From: Spyradocola merdavium
GTDB lineage: Bacteria; Bacillota; Clostridia; Christensenellales; UBA1750
Assembly: GCA_018711265.1 (NCBI GenBank)
Contig: DVIM01000016.1
Coordinates: forward strand, 1 to 12,771
Reading direction: 5' to 3'
Length of the DNA stretch: 12,771 bases
Part shown: positions 6,605-12,771 of the stretch, piece after piece
Numbering within the stretch: the stretch's first letter is position 1
Layout: the number at the start of each line of letters is the position of its first letter
The notes under the pieces: generated by a model
Database searches by the model: none
The model's input: the letters and a program-made list of their open reading frames with translations, nothing else
What the model was told of the DNA's origin: nothing
Program-made: the position numbers and the translations under genes

Positions 6605-8557
6605 TTATGCGTCTTCCGGCACCTCGCAGTGCATCCAGTCGTCCGCCTTGTCCCAGTGCACGACGAACCCCGCGCCCTTTTGGCAGAAGACGGAGTCCGC
6701 GTCGTTCTCCTTGTCCGCCTCCGCGCAGTAGGCGCGCCGCGCGATGACCTCCTGCGCGTTGTGGCAGGGCGCGTACCCGTCAAAGCGCAGGGCCAGGTGC
6801 CCCTGCCCCTTGGTCAGGGCGGCCAGGTCCGGCGCATAGTCTATCATCTCCGAAACCGGCACGCGGCCGCGGACGGTCGCGCGCTCGCCGTCCGTCTCCG
6901 GCGGGTCAAAGGTCCCGCTCATGCGCTGGATGTCGCTGAGCACGCGGCCCATGCAGGCCTGCGGCGCGTCGATCGCAAAGGCGTAGTACGGCTCGAGCAG
7001 GATGGATTCGGCCTTCATCAACCCCTGGCGAATGGCGCGGTAGGTCGCCTGGCGGAAGTCCCCGCCCTCCGTGTGCTTGAGGTGCGCGCGGCCGGCCAGC
7101 AGCTCGACGCGGATGTCCGCGATGGGCGAGCCGGTGAGCACGCCCAGATGCTCCTTCTCAAAAACGTGCGTGCGCACGAGGTTTTGGAACTGCAGGGGCA
7201 GGTCGTCCACATGGCAGCGGCTGGCGAATTCGATGCCGCTGCCGCGCGGCAGCGGCACGAGGCGCACGTGCACCTCCGCATAGTGGCGCAGGGGCTCGTA
7301 GTGCCCCGCCCCGCGCACCGGCGCGGCGATGGTCTCCCGATAGACGATCTCCGGCCGGCCAAAGGCGGCCGAGAAGCCGAACCGCTCCCGGACGAGCTCC
7401 TGCAGGACCTCGAGCTGGATGACGCCCATGACGCGGATGTGCAGCTCCTGCAGGGATTCGCTCCACTGCACGCCCAGGGAGGGGTCCTCCGCCTCGAGCT
7501 TGCGGAACGCGGAAAGGACCTCCTGGACCGGCACCTCCCGGGGAAACTCCACGCGCGCGCTGAGCAGCGGCGCGCTCAGGGGGCTCGGCGACGGCTCGCA
7601 CTGGCCCAGGGCCTGGCCGGGCAGGCAGTCCGCAAGCCCCGTCACCGCGACGAGCTGCCCGGCCTGCGCCTCCCGCAGCGCGGAAAACCGGCTGCCGTTG
7701 TAGAGGCGGATCTCGCCGATGCGGCACGTCTCCTCCCCGATTGCGACCGCGTCGCGCACGCGGAGCCGCCCGCCCATGAGCTTGAGGAACGTCAGCCGGT
7801 TCCCCTGGGCGTCGTGCCGGATGCGGAACACGCGCGCGCCAAAGGGCGCCTCGGGGTCGTAGCGCGTCTGCGCGAGGCTCGCAAGGCCGTCCAGCAGCGC
7901 CTGCACGCCCTCGTCCAGCAGCGCCGATCCGCGATAGCAGGGGAAGAGCCGCTCCTCCCGAATCTGGCGGCGGGCCGCCGCCTGCACGGCCTCCCCGGAG
8001 AGCTCGCCCGCAAGGTACGCCTCCAGCAGATCGTCCTCGCGCTCGGCGACGGCCTCGTCCAGCGCTTCGACGGGCTGAATGTCCGGCGAGAGCTGGCGCT
8101 GCGCCTCCCGCAGCACGCGCTCGGGGTCTGCGCCGGCGCGGTCCGTCTTGTTGAGGAAGAGGAAGGTCGGCACGTGCGCGCGCCGCAGCAGGTTCCAGAC
8201 CGTGCGCGTGTGGCCCTGAACGCCCTCCGCGCAGGAGAGGACCAGGACCGCAGCGTCCATGACGGAGATCGCGCGCTCCATCTCCGCGGCAAAGTCCACG
8301 TGCCCCGGGGTGTCCACGAGAAAGAACTCCCGGCCGCCGAGCATAAACTCCGCCTGATCGGAGAAGATGGTGATCCCCCGCGCGCGCTCCAGCGGGTGCG
8401 CGTCCAGGAAGGCGTCCTGGTGGTCGACCCGGCCCATCGTCCGGATGCGGTGCGCGTGGTAGAGCAGCGCCTCCGAAAGCGTCGTCTTGCCCGCGTCCAC
8501 GTGCGCGAGCAGGCCCACGCTGACCGGGCCGCTCCCTGCGCGCTTGTCTTCCTCCAT
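6605..8557 (-). CDS. TetM/EF-G-like translation factor GTPase (chromosomal type, not a proven tetracycline-resistance protein)
   Basis: This 650-residue GTPase has the size and domain order of ribosomal protection proteins (TetM about 639). The G domain is complete: AHVDAGKT (18-25), GITI (61-64), DTPGH (82-86) and NKTD (136-139). An EF-Tu-like barrel and EF-G-like domains III to V follow, ending with the EF-G C-terminal fold (EPYYAFAIDAPQACMGRVLSDIQRMSG). The loop that in TetM/TetO reads YSPVSTPADF and displaces tetracycline is replaced by KHTEGGDF (H495-F501). The protein is therefore better called a TetM-like translation factor, with resistance unproven. It should bind the ribosomal factor site. 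The ATG at 8557 has AGAAGGGGG eight bases ahead; the frame is open further upstream but without a ribosome site. It lies 94 bases after the unrecognised 231-residue gene and may share its transcript. Confidence 0.87.
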   Translation of the reverse strand: MEEDKRAGSGPVSVGLLAHVDAGKTTLSEALLYHAHRIRTMGRVDHQDAFLDAHPLERARGITIFSDQAEFMLGGREFFLVDTPGHVDFAAEMERAISVMDAAVLVLSCAEGVQGHTRTVWNLLRRAHVPTFLFLNKTDRAGADPERVLREAQRQLSPDIQPVEALDEAVAEREDDLLEAYLAGELSGEAVQAAARRQIREERLFPCYRGSALLDEGVQALLDGLASLAQTRYDPEAPFGARVFRIRHDAQGNRLTFLKLMGGRLRVRDAVAIGEETCRIGEIRLYNGSRFSALREAQAGQLVAVTGLADCLPGQALGQCEPSPSPLSAPLLSARVEFPREVPVQEVLSAFRKLEAEDPSLGVQWSESLQELHIRVMGVIQLEVLQELVRERFGFSAAFGRPEIVYRETIAAPVRGAGHYEPLRHYAEVHVRLVPLPRGSGIEFASRCHVDDLPLQFQNLVRTHVFEKEHLGVLTGSPIADIRVELLAGRAHLKHTEGGDFRQATYRAIRQGLMKAESILLEPYYAFAIDAPQACMGRVLSDIQRMSGTFDPPETDGERATVRGRVPVSEMIDYAPDLAALTKGQGHLALRFDGYAPCHNAQEVIARRAYCAEADKENDADSVFCQKGAGFVVHWDKADDWMHCEVPEDA

Positions 8558-8609
8558 ATTTAACGCCCCCTTCTGCCGTTTCCGGCATTTTTCGCGCAGA
8601 ACACCCAAA

Positions 8610-8641
8610 GCGAGCGGAGCCCCGGTGCGGACCCCGCTCGC
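8610..8641 (-). terminator. Weak hairpin between the 231-residue gene and the TetM-like gene
   Basis: Perfect 8-bp arms GCGAGCGG (8610-8617) and CCGCTCGC (8634-8641) lie about 10 bases past the stop of the 231-residue gene. On the minus strand the tail is TTTGGGTGTTCT, not a clean T-run, so it is either a leaky terminator or a leader hairpin of the GTPase gene. No good promoter is seen between it and the GTPase start, which favours read-through. Confidence 0.4.
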
Positions 8642-8651
8642 CCCCTCTTCC

Positions 8652-9347
8652 CTACTTTGCGCAGAGCGCGTCGCCGCGCACGCGCAGGATCGCCGCCGCC
8701 AGGTCTGCGCCGCAGGCATCGGCGATCCATTCGTTCATCAGCCGCCAGACGACGCTGTCGGGCGTGTTTTCCGCGGAAAAGAGACACTCCTGCGCATACG
8801 TGCCCAGAAGCGCCTCGCGCGCGTCGCTCACCGCGGAGAGCACCGCGTCGCCGTTTTGACAGCGCAGCAGCAGGCAGAGGTCCTCGGCGCAGAGCACCTC
8901 CTTCTCTGGGAGGGCGCGCGCCGCGAGGCAGTCCCGCACGGCCGCGCGGACCGCGTCCGTCAGCACGTACAGGCGGAACTCGCCCGGCCGCACGACGCGC
9001 TCGCGATAGAAATCCGGCGCATCCACCAGCAGGTCCAGGGCTGTGCGCTGCAGGTCCGAGACGAGAAAGTCGAAGTTTCCGGCGATCGCCTTGCGCCAGA
9101 GCGCAAACGACAGGTCCTTGTGCAGGCAGCGCTCCGGACCGCGGCGCTGGGGCGCGCGCATCCGCGCGAGCAGGTCCGGCGTCTGCGACTCCTGGCTCAC
9201 GAGGACGTCGCAGGTGGGCAGCCCCGCCGCACCGGCGCGCTGCACAGCGTCCATTTCCCCAGCAAGGTATCCCGCAAGCTCCTGGTCCCCCGAGAGCGCG
9301 AAGCACTTGCGCTCCTCGATCGATCCCATGTCCACAACCTTAAACAT
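8652..9347 (-). CDS. Unrecognised 231-residue soluble protein
   Basis: I do not recognise this family. The product is hydrophilic overall, has no signal peptide or membrane segment and contains about ten cysteines, but they do not form a clear CxxC pair or zinc ribbon. It begins MFKVVDMGSIEERKCFALSGDQELAGYLAGEMDAV in normal globular style; residues about 80-140 are rich in charged and aromatic positions (FDFLVSDLQRTALDLLVDAPDFY). Codon use resembles its neighbours, with strong GC bias, so it looks native. Two ATG codons are close together (9353 and 9347). The second was preferred because AAGGGGG stands 9 bases ahead of it and only 3 ahead of the first. It has its own promoter and lies directly upstream of the TetM-like GTPase gene on the same strand, so a shared transcript is plausible. 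Confidence 0.72.
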   Translation of the reverse strand: MFKVVDMGSIEERKCFALSGDQELAGYLAGEMDAVQRAGAAGLPTCDVLVSQESQTPDLLARMRAPQRRGPERCLHKDLSFALWRKAIAGNFDFLVSDLQRTALDLLVDAPDFYRERVVRPGEFRLYVLTDAVRAAVRDCLAARALPEKEVLCAEDLCLLLRCQNGDAVLSAVSDAREALLGTYAQECLFSAENTPDSVVWRLMNEWIADACGADLAAAILRVRGDALCAK

Positions 9348-9375
9348 CCGCATGCTCCCCCTTTCCTCTGCCCCC

Positions 9376-9405
9376 ATTTTAGGGGGAAAGGCGGCGCGCT
9401 GTCAA
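9376..9405 (-). promoter_or_regulatory. Promoter of the 231-residue gene
   Basis: Minus-strand TTGACA (9400-9405) and TAAAAT (9376-9381) are 18 bases apart. The start would fall near 9369, leaving a leader of only about 20 bases. The -35 lies 2 bases past the MATE stop codon, and no terminator separates the two genes, so read-through from the MATE gene is also possible. Confidence 0.75.
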
Positions 9406-9407
9406 GG

Positions 9408-10760
9408 TCATCTCGTGAGGCGGCGCACCCAGTTGTAGCTGTTGACCTTGACCACGGCGACAAAGCACTTGAGCACCTGGTCGCACTTGAGGCAGAGGAA
9501 GACCCAGACCGGCGCCAGGTTCCACCAGAAGGCCGCCATGGCCGACAGCGGCAGCACGATCAGCCACATGAAGATGAAGTCGTTGATGAGGACAAAGCGC
9601 GTGTCGCCGCCGCCGCGCACGATGCCCGTCAGGCAGGCAACCTGGTAGGACGTGCCAACCAGCGTCACGCAGAGCACGTCCGTAAACTCCCGGGCGAGGG
9701 TGAGCGTTTCCCCCGCGACGGAAAAGAGGGAGATCACCGCGTCCCGCGCGAGATACAGCGCCGCGCCCGAGACCACGCCGATGCACAGGAAGATCACCTG
9801 CATGGTGCGCACATATTCGCGGATCTTTTCCATCGGCGCGTTGGAGCCAATGGTCTTGCCGATGACGACCGAGGACGCGCCCGAGCAGCCATAGGCCGCG
9901 ACGGAGATGATGTTGAAGATGTTGGCGGCGATGGCGTTGGCGGCGATCGTCGGGCCGCCCAGGTGCCCCAGGATCGAGGCCTGGATGCCCATGGCCGTGC
10001 CCCACATGGCGTTGGAGACCATGACGGGCGTTCCGACCCTAACATAGTCGCGCAGCAGCCCCTTGTCCAGGAGCTTGAGGTCGCGCAGGCGGTATCCCAG
10101 CTTCTTGTCCACCTTGAGGTAATAGACGACCACGACCACGGATTCCAGGATGCGGGCGATGAGGGTCGCGATCGCCGCGCCCGCCGTGCCCATGGCCGGA
10201 AAGCCAAAGTGCCCGTAGATCAGGCAGTAGTTGAGGGCAATGTTGACAAACAGCGTCATGATCGAGATCCCCAGCCCGATCTTGACCGTCTCCACCGCCT
10301 TGAGGCCGTTGAGCAGCGTGTTGGTCAGGCAGAAGAAGAAGTAGGAGTAGCAGATGATGCGCAGGTAGATCACGCCCTCTGCGATGACGTCCTCATCGTT
10401 GGTGAAGAGCGAGAGCGCCCAGTGCGGCGCGCTGGCGATCACGACAAAGAAGAGGACCGACACCGCCATGGCGAAAATCAGCCCGATGTTGATGATCTTC
10501 TTGATGGGCTCGATCTGCCGCTTGCCCCAGTACTGCGAGCCGATGATGATCAGGCCCTCGCCCATGCCCATGACCACCATCTGCAGAAGGAACTGGATCT
10601 GGTTGGCGAGGGACACGCCCGAGAGCGCGTCCTCGCTGTAGCCGCCCAGCATGATGTTGTCCGCGAGCCCCACGCCGTTGACGACGACGTTCTGCAATGC
10701 GATGGTCAGCGTCAGCGTCAAAAGCGTCTTGTAGAAGTTCTTGTCCCTGCTCAGTTTCAT
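9408..10760 (-). CDS. MATE-family multidrug/toxin efflux transporter
   Basis: This 450-residue integral membrane protein has about twelve hydrophobic segments in two related halves, the size and layout of MATE antiporters, which expel cationic or other small molecules using Na+ or H+. Typical features are the start NFYKTLLTLTLTIALQN, the motif VGLADNIMLGGYSEDALSGV after the first helix, GQYW-like GSQYWGKR in the first half, and in the second half GTPVMVSNAMWGTAMGIQASILGHLG. It ends in a basic cytoplasmic tail (KVNSYNWVRRLTR) common in Firmicute members. The ATG at 10760 has AGGGGTGG (10768-10775) seven bases ahead. The gene starts 24 bases after the Tim44-like gene and no promoter is seen in that gap, so they form one operon. 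The substrate and coupling ion cannot be told from sequence. Confidence 0.92.
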   Translation of the reverse strand: MKLSRDKNFYKTLLTLTLTIALQNVVVNGVGLADNIMLGGYSEDALSGVSLANQIQFLLQMVVMGMGEGLIIIGSQYWGKRQIEPIKKIINIGLIFAMAVSVLFFVVIASAPHWALSLFTNDEDVIAEGVIYLRIICYSYFFFCLTNTLLNGLKAVETVKIGLGISIMTLFVNIALNYCLIYGHFGFPAMGTAGAAIATLIARILESVVVVVYYLKVDKKLGYRLRDLKLLDKGLLRDYVRVGTPVMVSNAMWGTAMGIQASILGHLGGPTIAANAIAANIFNIISVAAYGCSGASSVVIGKTIGSNAPMEKIREYVRTMQVIFLCIGVVSGAALYLARDAVISLFSVAGETLTLAREFTDVLCVTLVGTSYQVACLTGIVRGGGDTRFVLINDFIFMWLIVLPLSAMAAFWWNLAPVWVFLCLKCDQVLKCFVAVVKVNSYNWVRRLTR

Positions 10761-10784
10761 CCGTTGTCCACCCCTGTTGTTTTT

Positions 10785-11702
10785 TTATTTTCCCCGGGTC
10801 TGCTGGGAGATGCCGCGCACGGCCGAGAGCACCCAGTCGTATGTGCTGGTTTCGAGCACCTGGCCGCAGTACTCGCACTGCGCGCTCTTGTTGATCGCCA
10901 CGGGCGCGCCGCAGTTCGGGCAGTGGATCTCGCGCACCTCGTCCGCCGCGGGCGTGACCATGTCCTTGCTGCGGATGAGCGTCCACTCATAGGTCATGAA
11001 CTTTTCCGCGGTCCTGGAGCCGGAGACGAGCGCGCCGGTCGCATCCTCGAGCGTGTAGTCCACAATGCGCGTGCGCAGCTCCACGGTCAGGATGTCGTTC
11101 ACCTGGTCCTGCCGGTATTCCACGATGCGGCTGCCGAGCACCGCGATGCGCTCGACGTAGTTCGTCTGTCCGCTCCTGCGCAGTTCGTCGAGCTGGCGGT
11201 CAAACTGGCTGTAGAGCGCGTCCGTCATCAAGGGGCGCATGGGCTCCCAGTTCTTGTCCTGCCAGCAGCGCTGCATCTGCACGTAGTCGTTTGCGACCTT
11301 CTCCAGGAACGCCTGCACGGAGAAGTTCGGGTCCTTTGCGCGCAGCACGACGGGATCGACGGTCGTGCGCGCGACGGGGCGGCCGCCCCCCGGCTGCTGG
11401 GGCTGCTGCTTCTTCTTGCCCACAAAGCCGATCACCACGACGACGACCGCGACCACGATGACCAGCCCCGTCCAGATGCTGTCCGCCTGCTCCTCGTCGT
11501 CCACAAAGATCATGACCGGGTTGAAGCTGCCGCCGCTGGAGCTGCCGCTCCCGTCATAGGAGCCGCCGCCGCTGTAACTGCTTCCCCCGTAATCCGCTCC
11601 GCCAGAAAAAAAGCCTGCGTCGGCGTGTCCGACGGCGGGCAGACTCAGGATCGTCAAGAGGACGATCAGGACCGCAAGGCCGCGTATTCCCCTTCCCTTC
11701 AC
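10785..11702 (-). CDS. Membrane protein with Tim44-like domain and C-terminal zinc ribbon
   Basis: The protein has 305 residues. Residues 1-28 form a signal-like start (basic, then LAVLIVLLTILSLPAVGHADA). Residues 30-60 are a Gly/Ser/Tyr-rich low-complexity stretch. One transmembrane helix follows (about 78-94, WTGLVIVVAVVVVVIGFVG) with KKK after it, placing the rest in the cytoplasm. After a Pro/Gln linker, residues about 120-245 resemble a Tim44-like alpha+beta domain (DPNFSVQAFLEKVANDYVQMQRCW, NWEPMRPLMTDALYSQF, then strands ending MTYEWTLIR). A four-cysteine zinc ribbon follows: CPNC (C261, C264) and CEYC (C276, C279). Bacterial Tim44-like proteins are membrane-associated and mostly unassigned. 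The GTG at 11702 was chosen for GGAGGAG six bases ahead; the longer open frame upstream overlaps queH and the promoters. MATE follows in the same operon. Confidence 0.82.
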   Translation of the reverse strand: MKGRGIRGLAVLIVLLTILSLPAVGHADAGFFSGGADYGGSSYSGGGSYDGSGSSSGGSFNPVMIFVDDEEQADSIWTGLVIVVAVVVVVIGFVGKKKQQPQQPGGGRPVARTTVDPVVLRAKDPNFSVQAFLEKVANDYVQMQRCWQDKNWEPMRPLMTDALYSQFDRQLDELRRSGQTNYVERIAVLGSRIVEYRQDQVNDILTVELRTRIVDYTLEDATGALVSGSRTAEKFMTYEWTLIRSKDMVTPAADEVREIHCPNCGAPVAINKSAQCEYCGQVLETSTYDWVLSAVRGISQQTRGK

Positions 11703-11727
11703 CGGTATCTCCTCCCTTACGGCCAAT

Positions 11728-11756
11728 ATTTTACCTTGTTTTTCGACGTTTGGCAA
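11728..11756 (-). promoter_or_regulatory. Promoter of the Tim44-like/MATE operon
   Basis: On the minus strand TTGCCA (11751-11756) and TAAAAT (11728-11733) are 17 bases apart, giving a start near 11721 and a leader of about 20 bases. Its -35 almost coincides with the -35 of the divergent queH promoter. Confidence 0.75.
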
Positions 11757-11778
11757 TAGAATTCGCCTGTGGTATACT
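11750..11778 (+). promoter_or_regulatory. queH promoter
   Basis: TTGGCA (11750-11755) and TATACT (11773-11778) are 17 bases apart. The start would be near 11785. The shared heptamer TTGGCAA serves as -35 on both strands. Confidence 0.75.
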
Positions 11779-11801
11779 AAGGAGGATGCGGAGGTGGACC
11801 C

Positions 11802-12425
11802 ATGAACGCGGTAAACTATCAAAAACTCTACGAGCGAACGGTTGCGGCCCTGGGAGAGCGGCGGCCAAAGCTCCTTCTGCACGTGTGCTGCGGACCCTGC
11901 GCGGCGGCCTGCCTGGAGGAGCTGAGCGCGCGCTTTGACGTGACGATCTTTTTCTACAACCCCAACATCGCGCCGGCTGCGGAATACGACCGCCGCCTGG
12001 AAAACGCGCGCCGCCTCGTCGAGGCGATGCCGCTCTCCCACCCGGTGCGCTTTCTTGCGGGGGAATACCATCCGGAGGACTTCCTCTCCGCGGTCAAGGG
12101 CCTGGAGGGCGAGCCGGAGGGCGGCGCGCGCTGCCGCGTCTGCTTTGCGCTGCGCCTGCGCGCCGCCGCGCGCGCCGCGCAGGAGATCGGCGCGGAATTC
12201 TTCACCACGACCCTTACGACCGGGCCGCGCAAGAGCGCCCAGACGCTCTACGAGGTCGGCAAGGTTATCGGCGAGGAGGCGGGCGTGGCCTATCTCCCCT
12301 CGGACTTCAAGAAGCGCGGCGGGTACGAGCACTCCCTCGCGGTCTGCGCCGCATACGGCATCTATCGCCAGAACTACTGCGGCTGCCCGTTTTCCCACAG
12401 CGGCGCGCCGGAGCATAAAGAATAA
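11802..12425 (+). CDS. queH: Epoxyqueuosine reductase QueH
   Basis: This 207-residue cytoplasmic iron-sulfur enzyme (DUF208) reduces epoxyqueuosine to queuosine in tRNA, the last step of queuosine synthesis, and is the non-orthologous replacement for cobalamin-dependent QueG. It shows the family's cysteine pattern: LLLHVCCGPCAAAC (C29, C30, C33, C37), RCRVCFALRL (C111, C114), and NYCGC near the end (C193, C195), which together hold the [4Fe-4S] cluster and the redox cysteines. The conserved blocks FFTTTLTTGPRKSAQTL, DFKKRGGYEHS and YGIYRQNYCGC are also present. The ATG at 11802 has GGAGGTGG (11790-11797) just ahead. It has its own promoter and terminator. No other queuosine genes lie in the window. 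Confidence 0.95.
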   Translation: MNAVNYQKLYERTVAALGERRPKLLLHVCCGPCAAACLEELSARFDVTIFFYNPNIAPAAEYDRRLENARRLVEAMPLSHPVRFLAGEYHPEDFLSAVKGLEGEPEGGARCRVCFALRLRAAARAAQEIGAEFFTTTLTTGPRKSAQTLYEVGKVIGEEAGVAYLPSDFKKRGGYEHSLAVCAAYGIYRQNYCGCPFSHSGAPEHKE

Positions 12426-12454
12426 GGAAGGGACGACTGCCCCTTCCTTATTTT
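12421..12454. terminator. Terminator after queH
   Basis: A 12-bp perfect stem (AATAAGGAAGGG 12421-12432 with CCCTTCCTTATT 12441-12452) with an 8-base loop and a short T-tract overlaps the queH stop codon. It is A/T-flanked on both sides, so it can also end the converging minus-strand esterase gene. Confidence 0.85.
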
Positions 12455-12476
12455 CGCCAAATATGCGCGCTAGGGA

Positions 12477-12771
12477 TTACAGCGCGCGGATGCGCTCGGC
12501 CAGCGCCTGGGCCGCGCGCTCGTGCATGGCCAAGCCGGGATGATTCCGCGCGCCCATGCCGTCCTCGGGACCCATGGGCAGCAGGAAGAAGTGCGCGCGC
12601 GCATCCCCTTCCTCGCGCGCGTAGGTCTCCACCGCGCCGCGGATGAGGTCCTCCAGCGGCGCGCCGAGCATTCCGTAGGCCCAGAGCAGGTGCGCGTTGG
12701 GGTTGCAGCGCCGCAGCGTCCGCAAAAACGAGCGGATCGCGCGCCGGAGCTTTTCCTCGTCCTCGGCGTTG
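12477..12771 (-). CDS. SGNH/GDSL-type esterase, C-terminal part (5' end outside window)
   Basis: This is the last 97 residues of an open frame that runs off the right edge and ends with TAA at 12477-12479. The stretch HLLWAYGMLG, followed by LEDLIRGAVETYARE and then FFLLPM, is the last beta-alpha unit of an SGNH hydrolase fold. The ending GMGARNHPGLAMHERAAQALAERI holds the block-V His (NHP) that completes the catalytic triad, followed by the common HxxxAxxL helix. The pattern resembles acetyl-xylan esterase-like (CE2) members, which would suit a plant-glycan user, but the nucleophile Ser lies outside the window. The family call is moderate and the substrate is inferred. Confidence 0.72.
   Translation of the reverse strand, partial: NAEDEEKLRRAIRSFLRTLRRCNPNAHLLWAYGMLGAPLEDLIRGAVETYAREEGDARAHFFLLPMGPEDGMGARNHPGLAMHERAAQALAERIRAL

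Noticed and set aside
6605..8557. Calling this gene a tetracycline-resistance determinant
   Set aside because: The loop required for tetracycline displacement is not conserved, and there is no mobile element or resistance leader around it.
6581..8563. A 660-codon open frame on the plus strand
   Set aside because: It is antisense to the TetM-like GTPase, and its product is Arg/Ala/His-rich with no motif.
11520..11611. Tandem repeat in the Gly/Ser-rich segment
   Set aside because: The codons are irregular and no fixed repeat unit is kept; it is a low-complexity linker, not a DNA repeat.
8487..11759. A 1090-codon open frame on the plus strand
   Set aside because: It lies antisense to four well-supported minus-strand genes. 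Its product is a His/Asp/Arg/Val-rich string with no domain. High GC removes stop codons from antisense frames, which explains its length.
11703..12416. Longer 543-residue form of the Tim44-like protein
   Set aside because: The extension is antisense to queH and precedes a good promoter, ribosome site and signal sequence at GTG 11702.

Overview
This GC-rich window (roughly two-thirds G+C judged by eye, not counted) carries twelve supportable protein genes and looks like the chromosome of an anaerobic, GC-rich Clostridia-type Firmicute. The evidence is strong purine-rich Shine-Dalgarno sequences, GTG and TTG starts chosen by those sites, sigma-A type promoters, an NfnAB-type flavoprotein pair, QueH instead of QueG, a CsoR repressor with its boxed operator, and a chromosomal TetM-like GTPase. 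The exact taxon cannot be read from the sequence. No tRNA, rRNA, CRISPR array, insertion sequence or phage gene was seen.

Layout: The left edge (3-206, +) is the end of hisE, closed by a hairpin. Next comes a two-gene operon (442-2675, +) for the NADH-dependent ferredoxin:NADP+ oxidoreductase NfnA/NfnB. It converges on a csoR copper-sensor gene (2735-3001, -), with a 17-bp perfect hairpin between them. csoR and a GH31 alpha-xylosidase gene (3207-5516, +) are transcribed divergently from two clear promoters. A CsoR operator sits only on the csoR side. The xylosidase gene ends in a good intrinsic terminator. It is followed by a LacI/CcpA-like palindrome overlapping the promoter of a metallo-beta-lactamase-fold hydrolase gene (5647-6552, +).

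The right half is mostly minus strand. Read in the direction of transcription it has: a membrane protein with a Tim44-like domain and a zinc ribbon (11702-10785), then a MATE transporter 24 bases later (10760-9408), then an unrecognised 231-residue protein with its own promoter (9347-8652), then a TetM/EF-G-like translation GTPase (8557-6605). The Tim44-like gene is divergent from queH (11802-12425, +), and the -35 boxes of the two promoters lie almost on top of each other. The right edge (12477-12771, -) is the C-terminal part of an SGNH/GDSL-type esterase.

Functionally the window mixes housekeeping metabolism (histidine, electron bifurcation, queuosine), plant-glycan use (alpha-xylosidase, probable carbohydrate esterase) and envelope or stress functions (MATE, CsoR, Tim44-like protein). 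No obvious novel defence or mobile system was found. The least explained parts are the unrecognised 231-residue protein beside the TetM-like GTPase, the Tim44-like/zinc-ribbon protein paired with MATE, and several unusual promoter arrangements.
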